Below are positions 24,148 to 30,790 of a stretch of DNA of 35,806 nt, in pieces; within the stretch, counting starts at the first letter, position 1, and each line of letters starts with the position of its first letter. Source of the DNA: Ignavibacteria bacterium. GTDB taxonomy: Bacteria; Bacteroidota; Ignavibacteria; Kapaibacteriales; UBA2268. The notes below the pieces were generated by a model, which was not told the DNA's origin, searched no databases, and saw nothing but the letters and a program-made list of their open reading frames with translations. The DNA lies in NCBI GenBank assembly GCA_016844745.1, contig JAERMQ010000071.1:1-35806 (forward strand), in the 5' to 3' direction. Made by a program: the position numbers and the translations under genes.

Positions 24148-26976
24148 ATGGCGCTAACAATGCTCTCGATTTCATTTACGGATTTGTATGGACAATATTG
24201 CCCAAACACTACTTGGACGACAACTGCTTGGCAAGGAATTCAAACCAATGGAGCAGCAGCAGCTAAACCATTTGAAATTCATGGCGAACCGTCTTGCACT
24301 GATGTTTCATTATTACTTAATTATCAAGACCTTTACAAAGGATATTTATCATTGCTTACGCCAGGTCACCTTGATGAATATACATCTGTTTTTTCCAGGG
24401 ATACTGGTGATATTGTTCTATCATCACCAAACACGACGTACGGAGGTAATTTGATACTTCAAATCAGAGATGAGAAAAAAAAAATTATTTTTGGTACTCG
24501 CTCACTTATTCAACCTAATCCTGATTCATTATCATGGTGGCATCAAGATATTGAAAGACAAAAAATAAATACTAGCGGGAGAATTGACTTCAATATTGGT
24601 AATTGGAATCATGGTTTAGGCAAAATCACTTTATTTAATCATAATGGAAATCCTACTATTAAATTGTATAGACCAACCGGAATGGACCCTACAGTTGATG
24701 GAGAATCCTATCCTTTTTGGATAGAAAGCAGCGGATATTGCACTGGAACGGATTGTGCAGACGGATTTGGTACCTTACTTTATTTCAAGTCGGGACAAGT
24801 AGCCAAAATTGGAGCTGAGACAACTCAAACCATAATGACATTAAGATTGGATACAAGAGGAAATCCAAATAATTTAGGTTATGTAGGAATAAATAATACA
24901 ATGCCAATTGCCGGCTTTCAGGTAACAGATAAAAATGTTCTTTTCAATGGCGATACAGGTAGCGTACCGATGACTGGCGCAGGCACTCGCTTTATGTGGA
25001 TACCGGAGAAAGCGGCAATAAGAGCAGGGAGAATAGAAGGGGCAGGAGCAACTTTATGGAATTATAATTATAATCATATTGGAGATTATTCCGTTGCTAT
25101 GGGTTTAAATTGTGAAGCAGATGGAGATTATTCACTTGCAATTGGTACCCATTGCTACGCAAATGGAATTGCTTCAATTGCTTTAGGATATAGTTCAGTT
25201 GCTGGTGGAAATGCAAGTTGGGGGGGAGGTCCATTTCATAATGCACATGCAATAGGTTATAATGCTTATGCTTCAAAAGGCGGAGCAAAAGCTTTTGGTA
25301 ATTCTGTAACTGCAGAGGGGGAGTCATCTACAGCAATGGGAAACTATGTTAAAACAACCAAATACGGTTCGTTTATTATCGGAGATGGCAACCAAAATCG
25401 TTCCACAACAAAGTATTATAATGAATCAAAAATTGATAATATAAATCAATTAACATTAAAATTTACAGGCAATGCAAACATGCCAAATAGCAGTACAAAT
25501 CTCTCTGTTGCTATTATAACGGAAACTGATACAGCAGGCAAATATTATAACGGAATGTTTTTATTGCGTGGTGGAAATGGTGATCATTGGTCTTCAGACA
25601 GTAGTTTGAAAAAAAATATTCAATCCGTTGATGAGTATGATTTATTATGCAAGCTAAGGCAAGTTCCAATTAAAACCTGGCAATGGAAGGACCATTGGGC
25701 TTATGCTGATACAAATTTGATTTGGGATTCAGTATCCTATCAATGGATGGGTCCGATGGCTCAAGATTTTCACTCACAATTTCCAATTGGTTGCCCAGAT
25801 AGTACAATATTAAGTGAATCAGTTATGAACGCAGCCATGTTCGCAGGGATTCAGTCTTTAGCAAACATTACAGATACTTTAAAGTATGGGATTGAGCGTT
25901 CATGGGGATTATCGGGGAACAGCGCAACGACAGGTGATTTTATAGGTACAACTAACAGTTTCCCATTGATTTTCAAGACAAACTCGACAGAACGAATGCA
26001 AATAAGCGATAATCAAATAATCTGTCATAGCTATGGCGGTGATGGTGAAGAACATCCTTATATTATCTATACAAGTTCAGGAGAAGGAATATACACTTAT
26101 CTTGCTGCTGACGGAACAGGTTGGTTTAGCATTTCGGATAAAAACAAAAAAGAAAATTTCTCCCCAGTGGATAACAATAAAATATTGGAATCGATTGATA
26201 GAATACCTGTAACCACATGGAACTTCAAGCAGACTCCTCTTGATAAACGCTATATGGGACCTATGGCTCAAGACTTCTATCGGGAATTTCCTTTATGGGG
26301 CAAAGACAGTTTGGCTATAAACAGTGTTATATTTGATGGAGTGAATTTTGCAGGCATTAAAGCTCTAATAAATAGAACGGGCAATATGCAAAAACAGATT
26401 GATGCTTCATTAAGTAAAGCAGAATTTAATAAATTCAAAGATAGTATTGTTCTCAAAACTGAATTCATCACTTTCAAGGATAGTGTAGTTAAGAATGATG
26501 TATTCATCTCATTTAAAGACAGTGTTGTTAAAAAAGAAGACTTCAATTCTTTCAGAGACAGTATAAGTTGCTTAAAAGATGCTTGCGACAAAATAAAAGA
26601 AATGGAAGATAAAATTAAGGATTTGCAGACAAGGCTTGATTCATTAGAAAATAAACCTAAATTCGAAGGAAAGAAAGACCAAAACAAAATTTTAAGTATC
26701 AATTATGATGATATTATCTTGGAGCAGAATAATCCTAATCCATTCGCTGAAACAAGTGAAATTAATTATTATATACCGGCAAAATACAACGGCAAAGCCC
26801 GATTGGTTATTACCGATGAAAATGGTTTGCAAATATTACAGAAATTTGATGCCTGCAACGGCAAACCTTGTCAGATAACAATTTCTGCCAAAGAACTACA
26901 GACTGGCGTTTATTTATATGGTATTGTTCTTAATGGTAATATCGTAAAATCAAAAAAATTAATGATCATTAAATAA
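24148..26976 (+). CDS. YadA-like/S74 surface protein with T9SS sorting domain (start probably at 24044 when in frame)
   Basis: 942 residues from the in-frame ATG at 24148; the likely true start is 24044 across the C tract, adding ~35 residues and a proper signal peptide whose hydrophobic part is SLIIMALTMLSISF, with cleavage near YGQ. Residues ~312-415 hold YadA-head-like repeats (GDYSVAMGLN, GDYSLAIGTH, GIASIALGYS, AFGNSVTAEG). Two peptidase S74 (intramolecular chaperone of endosialidase) domains follow: SDSSLKKNIQ...MGPMAQDFH (480-575) and SDKNKKENFS...MGPMAQDFY (657-748). Next come four 13-residue repeats (FNKFKDSIVLK type), a coiled coil, and a T9SS domain (QNNPNPFAETSEINYYI ... GVYLYGIVL) to the end. 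The content suggests a trimeric fibre exported by T9SS instead of by a type V route. Confidence 0.85.
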   Translation: MALTMLSISFTDLYGQYCPNTTWTTTAWQGIQTNGAAAAKPFEIHGEPSCTDVSLLLNYQDLYKGYLSLLTPGHLDEYTSVFSRDTGDIVLSSPNTTYGGNLILQIRDEKKKIIFGTRSLIQPNPDSLSWWHQDIERQKINTSGRIDFNIGNWNHGLGKITLFNHNGNPTIKLYRPTGMDPTVDGESYPFWIESSGYCTGTDCADGFGTLLYFKSGQVAKIGAETTQTIMTLRLDTRGNPNNLGYVGINNTMPIAGFQVTDKNVLFNGDTGSVPMTGAGTRFMWIPEKAAIRAGRIEGAGATLWNYNYNHIGDYSVAMGLNCEADGDYSLAIGTHCYANGIASIALGYSSVAGGNASWGGGPFHNAHAIGYNAYASKGGAKAFGNSVTAEGESSTAMGNYVKTTKYGSFIIGDGNQNRSTTKYYNESKIDNINQLTLKFTGNANMPNSSTNLSVAIITETDTAGKYYNGMFLLRGGNGDHWSSDSSLKKNIQSVDEYDLLCKLRQVPIKTWQWKDHWAYADTNLIWDSVSYQWMGPMAQDFHSQFPIGCPDSTILSESVMNAAMFAGIQSLANITDTLKYGIERSWGLSGNSATTGDFIGTTNSFPLIFKTNSTERMQISDNQIICHSYGGDGEEHPYIIYTSSGEGIYTYLAADGTGWFSISDKNKKENFSPVDNNKILESIDRIPVTTWNFKQTPLDKRYMGPMAQDFYREFPLWGKDSLAINSVIFDGVNFAGIKALINRTGNMQKQIDASLSKAEFNKFKDSIVLKTEFITFKDSVVKNDVFISFKDSVVKKEDFNSFRDSISCLKDACDKIKEMEDKIKDLQTRLDSLENKPKFEGKKDQNKILSINYDDIILEQNNPNPFAETSEINYYIPAKYNGKARLVITDENGLQILQKFDACNGKPCQITISAKELQTGVYLYGIVLNGNIVKSKKLMIIK
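26419..26574 (+). repeat. Four 39-bp (13-residue) in-frame repeats
   Basis: Four units of 13 residues, consensus xEFxxFKDSVVKx, directly after the second S74 domain. DNA similarity between units is partial (TTCAAAGATAGT-like words), so they are old repeats under coding constraint. They probably form part of a trimeric stalk leading into the following coiled coil. Confidence 0.8.
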
Positions 26977-26986
26977 TTAGAAAAAT

Positions 26987-27025
26987 AAAGAAGTCAGATG
27001 CCTTATTGGTATCTGACTTCTTTTA
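26987..27025 (+). terminator. Rho-independent terminator
   Basis: A 13-bp stem (AAAGAAGTCAGAT and its complement ATCTGACTTCTTT), extended by GCC/GGT around a TTATT loop, ends in a T-rich tail. It lies 10 bases after the stop of the surface-protein gene and before the gene at 27052. Confidence 0.85.
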
Positions 27026-27051
27026 TATTATTATAGAATAAGGTTAAAAAT

Positions 27052-28290
27052 ATGAAAAATATATTTTCTTTCTTAATATTTATTTTAGTTATTAATATAA
27101 CAAAAATAAATGCCCAATGGGTAAAATTAACTTCCAATTATGCTTCAAATATTGCAGTTCAAGGAGATACAATTTTGATTGGTCTTATTAGTTGGAGATT
27201 AGAAGCTTCAACAAATAATGGAAAAAATTGGTTTATAATGAATTCATTAAAATCTGAAGATTATATAAGTTCAATAGCTATAAAAGGGAATGAAATTTAT
27301 GTAGGTACTGGTACTAATTTTTATTATTCGAGAGATTTTGGTAATAATTGGAAAATAGCTAATATAAAATGGAAAGGTCAGGATGTGCATAGATTTGTTT
27401 TAATAGAATTTTATGATAATATAATATTAACATATTCTGATTATTTTGGATGCTTTCTATCCAGTGATAAAGGTGAAAACTGGTCTGAATATAAAACCAT
27501 GTCCCTTAGTAGTAAACTCCCTGTCTTTTATTCAATTAGAATAAAGGATACTTCAATGTTAGCTCGAACCATTGTTGGATTATTTCTTTCGCATGATAAG
27601 GGGTTAACATGGAATTCAATAACTACAAAACTTCAGGATGGTTTACCTTATGGTGTTGGTCCTTATGCATATTTATTTTTAGATTCGATAATATTCGTGC
27701 AATATGGTTATACATTACTGTCATCTACAAACGAAGGCAAAACATGGGAAGTTGCTCATAGTTTTGAAAAGGACAGTATAAAATTAATCGAGCTATCAAA
27801 TTGTGGTGAATACTTTTATGCAACTACTGAACATCATGGTTTGTTACTATCTACAAATTTTGGTAAAAGTTGGGCACCAGTAAATAATGGTTTGGAAACT
27901 TTAAAAGGTACGAACTTACCAATTTTAAAAAATGATAAATATCTTATTATTTGCATGGATAATGATTCTTCAGGTACTGGAGGTGTATACCGCGCTCCAC
28001 TCAAAGACTGCATGATAGATACAAGCTCTACAGCCGTAGCTGAGCCGCAGCCCCAGCCATCCTTCGCCATTTCACCCAATCCCGCCGGCGAGAACATCTC
28101 AATCCGCCACGGCTTGCAGAGCGGCTCCGTTGCCATCTACAACCTTCTCGGCGAGAAAGTATATGAAAGCAATATAGAAGATGAAAATCCTATGAAAATA
28201 GATGTTTCGGCATGGCGCAGCGGCGTGTATTTATGCGTAGTGCGAGGTGGAAGTAGTATTATTACGGAGAAGGTGGTTATTGCAAGGTAA
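27052..28290 (+). CDS. Secreted Asp-box protein with T9SS sorting domain
   Basis: 412 residues. The signal peptide is NIFSFLIFILVINITKINA with cleavage before QWVKL. Asp-boxes recur along the body: ASTNNGKNWF, YSRDFGNNWK, SSDKGENWS, LSHDKGLTWN, SSTNEGKTWE, LSTNFGKSWA. They are evenly spaced and probably form a single propeller of about six or seven blades. After a Q/P linker (EPQPQPS) comes a type A sorting domain (ISPNPAGENISI, NLLGEKVYES, SGVYLCVV, VVIAR). The body is very AT-rich while the linker and sorting domain (from about 28020) are markedly richer in G+C, which suggests the tail was acquired by recombination. Target or ligand unknown. Confidence 0.87.
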   Translation: MKNIFSFLIFILVINITKINAQWVKLTSNYASNIAVQGDTILIGLISWRLEASTNNGKNWFIMNSLKSEDYISSIAIKGNEIYVGTGTNFYYSRDFGNNWKIANIKWKGQDVHRFVLIEFYDNIILTYSDYFGCFLSSDKGENWSEYKTMSLSSKLPVFYSIRIKDTSMLARTIVGLFLSHDKGLTWNSITTKLQDGLPYGVGPYAYLFLDSIIFVQYGYTLLSSTNEGKTWEVAHSFEKDSIKLIELSNCGEYFYATTEHHGLLLSTNFGKSWAPVNNGLETLKGTNLPILKNDKYLIICMDNDSSGTGGVYRAPLKDCMIDTSSTAVAEPQPQPSFAISPNPAGENISIRHGLQSGSVAIYNLLGEKVYESNIEDENPMKIDVSAWRSGVYLCVVRGGSSIITEKVVIAR

Positions 28291-28298
28291 CAATGAAA

Positions 28299-28367
28299 AC
28301 TTTCTGAAAGTAGGGAAACTTTCCGAAAGTATTTTACTTTCCGAAAGTTTCCCTACTTTCGGAAAGT
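28299..28367. repeat. 69-bp inverted dimer of ACTTTC/GAAAGT hairpins
   Basis: Two 32-bp arms (28299-28330 and 28336-28367) complement each other with two mismatches around ATTTT. Each arm holds two smaller hairpins of the form ACTTT-CNG-AAAGT. So ACTTT and its complement each appear four times. The design resembles a dimer of the 33-bp nested palindromes (X-CCG-X' and X-CGG-X'). It starts nine bases after the preceding stop codon. Confidence 0.88.
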
Positions 28368-28470
28368 TGAACGATAAAAAGCTCAATCATTATGTTTTTC
28401 ATTTATTATTATATCAATATTTTGGTTCCGGAATCGTTTACTAATAAAATTAATATAAAAGGTTATAAAG

Positions 28471-28683
28471 ATGAGCCAGTTTACTGCTGTAATTTTGAAA
28501 GTCGATGATTGGTATGCTGCTACCGTAAAGGAATTATCCGGTGTTCATACTCAGGGCAGAACGATTGAAGAGGCAAAAGAGAACCTTGTAGAAGCTATCC
28601 AAATGGTTGTGGAATCCAATCTAAAACATTTCATTTCGCAGGGAGGCGATTATATTGAAGAAAAAATCCTCGTCAATGTATGA
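28471..28683 (+). CDS. hicB: HicB-family antitoxin
   Basis: 70 residues. The partial RNase-H-like HicB fold is recognisable from FTAVILKVDDWYAATVKELSG and the helix TIEEAKENLVEAIQMVVESN. HicB proteins neutralise the HicA toxin by covering its active site, and usually autoregulate their operon. No extra C-terminal DNA-binding domain (ribbon-helix-helix or HTH) is present, so this is the short form. Its stop overlaps the start of the toxin gene by four bases (ATGA), which implies translational coupling. Antitoxin-first order is one of the two known arrangements. Confidence 0.9.
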   Translation: MSQFTAVILKVDDWYAATVKELSGVHTQGRTIEEAKENLVEAIQMVVESNLKHFISQGGDYIEEKILVNV

Positions 28684-28874
28684 AAAGAAAGGAATTGATT
28701 AAGTGGCTTGTTCTGAATAATTGTATTTTAGAACGAGAGGGTAATAAACACTCGATTTATTATAATTCTACTTCCAATAAATCTGCATCGGTACCTCGTC
28801 ATAGTGAAATAAACACCTTTACTGCCAGAGGAATTTGCAAAGATTTGGAAATACCTGTTATAGAAATAAAATAA
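28680..28874 (+). CDS. hicA: HicA-family mRNA interferase toxin
   Basis: 64 residues with the double-stranded RNA-binding-like HicA fold. MKRKELIKWLVLNNCILEREG leads to GNKHSIYYN, where His24 is the expected catalytic histidine, and RHSEINTFTARGICKDL matches the conserved second half (usual form PRHGEI/L...KILK). HicA cleaves mRNA independently of the ribosome and causes growth arrest when free of HicB. It overlaps hicB by four bases. The gene looks complete and intact. Palindromic repeats bound the pair on both sides (28299-28367 and 28891-29080). Confidence 0.9.
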   Translation: MKRKELIKWLVLNNCILEREGNKHSIYYNSTSNKSASVPRHSEINTFTARGICKDLEIPVIEIK

Positions 28875-28890
28875 ACTATAATCTTTCTAA

Positions 28891-29014
28891 TATTGAGTCC
28901 ACTCTAAAAACCAAAAAATGAATTCCAAAGTACAACTTTGGAATTAGTAAGCCCTTGAAAAAGCTCATTCCAAAAATCCGATTTTGGAATGGAATTTTCA
29001 GAGGGGACTCAATA
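28891..29014. repeat. Compound inverted repeat (TATTGAGTCC ends) with two inner hairpins
   Basis: Outer 10-bp ends TATTGAGTCC (28891-28900) and GGACTCAATA (29005-29014) are complementary. Inside lie a hairpin with 11-bp arms AATTCCAAAGT around ACA (28921-28945) and another, CATTCCAAAA.../...TTTTGGAATG (28966-28991). Non-coding; it follows hicA. Confidence 0.75.
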
Positions 29015-29047
29015 TAAAAAGGAACTCTTTATTTGAGTTAAAAAAGA

Positions 29048-29080
29048 AGATGTCCAACATCTGGCAGATGTTGGACATCT
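29048..29080. repeat. 33-bp nested palindrome, AGATGT type (second copy)
   Basis: Base-for-base identical to 5731-5763, with perfect arms and nested hairpins. It lies 11 bases beyond the stop codon of the HtrA gene (minus strand), so it may act as its 3' hairpin. Confidence 0.92.
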
Positions 29081-29091
29081 TATTTGTTCAT

Positions 29092-30630
29092 TTATTTCAC
29101 CTTCTGCTCAGGTATTTCGAGCGTAACGATTCGATATGAATCATTATACTTCACCTGAAGCATAATTGCATCGCCGGGATTCTTGGCTTTCACAATCTTC
29201 TTGAAATCAGCGATGTTGTTTACCGGTTTGCGGTCGGCTTTGATTATAATTCCATTCGGAGCTAATCCGCGCTTGGCTGCTATGCTATAGCGGTCAACGG
29301 CAGAAATAAAAACTCCCGATTCCACTTCGTATTTCTCTTTAAGTTCTTTTGTCAGCTTCTCGGCAGTAAATCCGAATTCGTCGATTTTTACCTTAGCTTC
29401 ATCCTCGTCGCCGTTATCACCTTTTTTCGTGATTCCCTTGAATACCTGCTTAATATCTTTCCGTTCTTCTAATTTTACTGTTTTGTATATTTTCTTGCCA
29501 TCGCGCCATATCGTAAGTTTAACGTCTTCACCCGCTTTGCGGTAAACAATCATTCTTTGCAATTCATTCGAAGCTTTTACTTTCTTGCCATCAATTTCCA
29601 ATACCACGTCGCCGCGCTCCACTCCGGCTTTATCGGCTGGTGAATCTTTATAAACATTGCTGATGAGAACACCCTCGACGTCATCTAAACCGACGGATTT
29701 TGCATCTGTTTCATCGATAGTTTTAATTTCCACACCCATATACCCGCGATTGATTTTTCCGTCGGTAATCAAATCCGTAACGACAGCTTTCACCATATCA
29801 ATAGGTATTGCAAAACCATAACCGATGTAAGTACCGGTGCGGGTTGCAATCGCCGTATTGATACCGACTAAACTGCCTTCAAGATTGAAGAGTCCACCAC
29901 CGCTATTGCCCGGATTAATAGGAGCATCGGTTTGAATGAAATTCTCGACGGCATACCTGTCTTTTGTATTTAGTCCAAGCTGACCGCGTCCGATAGCGCT
30001 GATGATTCCCTGTGTTACAGTTGAATTAAGTCCCAATGGATTGCCGACCGCAACAACCCATTCACCAACACGAACATTTTCGATAGTAGCAAAATGAGCT
30101 GTCGGATAGTCTTTTCCTTCAATTTTAACAACTGCTAAGTCTGTCAGTGGGTCGGTGCCGATTAATTTTGCTTTATGTACTTTGTGGTCAATGGTTGTTA
30201 CTTCAATACCATCCTCGGTAGCATTTTCAACAACGTGATTATTCGTTACGATATATCCGTCTTTGGTAATAATTACGCCTGAACCGCTGGCTTCTGCACG
30301 CTGAGCCGGTCCCTGGTCTTCATCTTCGTCCTGACCGGAGCCGGGTGGCTGACCGAAAAATTTAAAGAATTCCCTGAATTGGTCGTGATATGGGTCGGAG
30401 CGCTGTTTTACTTCCATTTTAACGCTGATACTGACAACAATCGGATTCACTGAGTTGCTGACAGCTACAAATGCTTCGTTCAATGCAGACATCTGGGGAG
30501 TTAATTGTACGGGAGGCTTATCAGCGCCTATTTGTGCCGAGTCCTGAGCGAAAATATTTGAAAATATGGCGAAAATAATAATTGCGGCAAATACGCCGGA
30601 TGCGATGATTGCTGCTTTTTTCTTCTTCAT
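29092..30630 (-). CDS. htrA: HtrA/Deg-family periplasmic serine protease
   Basis: 512 residues. An N-terminal membrane segment or signal peptide (IIASGVFAAIIIFAIFSNIFAQ) sends it to the periplasm. The trypsin-like catalytic triad is His132 (TNNHVVEN), Asp164 (DPLTDLAVVKI) and Ser243 (GNSGGGLFN). An acidic linker (GQDEDEDQGP) sits between the N-terminus and the protease, in the position of the LA loop. Two PDZ domains follow (about 297-390, with RGYMGVEI and VLISNVYKDSPADKAGV; and about 425-505). The protein degrades or refolds misfolded envelope proteins, a useful job beside so many exported proteins. It is transcribed divergently from the histidine kinase with 160 bases between; no clear promoter element could be assigned there. 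Confidence 0.95.
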   Translation of the reverse strand: MKKKKAAIIASGVFAAIIIFAIFSNIFAQDSAQIGADKPPVQLTPQMSALNEAFVAVSNSVNPIVVSISVKMEVKQRSDPYHDQFREFFKFFGQPPGSGQDEDEDQGPAQRAEASGSGVIITKDGYIVTNNHVVENATEDGIEVTTIDHKVHKAKLIGTDPLTDLAVVKIEGKDYPTAHFATIENVRVGEWVVAVGNPLGLNSTVTQGIISAIGRGQLGLNTKDRYAVENFIQTDAPINPGNSGGGLFNLEGSLVGINTAIATRTGTYIGYGFAIPIDMVKAVVTDLITDGKINRGYMGVEIKTIDETDAKSVGLDDVEGVLISNVYKDSPADKAGVERGDVVLEIDGKKVKASNELQRMIVYRKAGEDVKLTIWRDGKKIYKTVKLEERKDIKQVFKGITKKGDNGDEDEAKVKIDEFGFTAEKLTKELKEKYEVESGVFISAVDRYSIAAKRGLAPNGIIIKADRKPVNNIADFKKIVKAKNPGDAIMLQVKYNDSYRIVTLEIPEQKVK

Positions 30631-30790
30631 TTTACTTTATCCTTTGTCCTTAAAAAAAATATTTTTCAAATTGTATAACGTATTTTCAATGATTTTCTTG
30701 TTTTATTCGGAAAAATTTTGTTAATTACTTAGCTTTATTGATAACTTTATTGAAATTTTATTTCGGAATAAATATAAAATTGAATTTTAA

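Noticed and set aside
24188..24454. Alternative plus-strand frame at the start of the surface-protein gene
   Set aside because: It has no RBS, no signal peptide and no family motif, and overlaps the better-supported frame.
30631..30790. Regulatory site between htrA and the histidine kinase
   Set aside because: The 160-base gap is AT-rich, with no palindrome or promoter pattern that I could defend.
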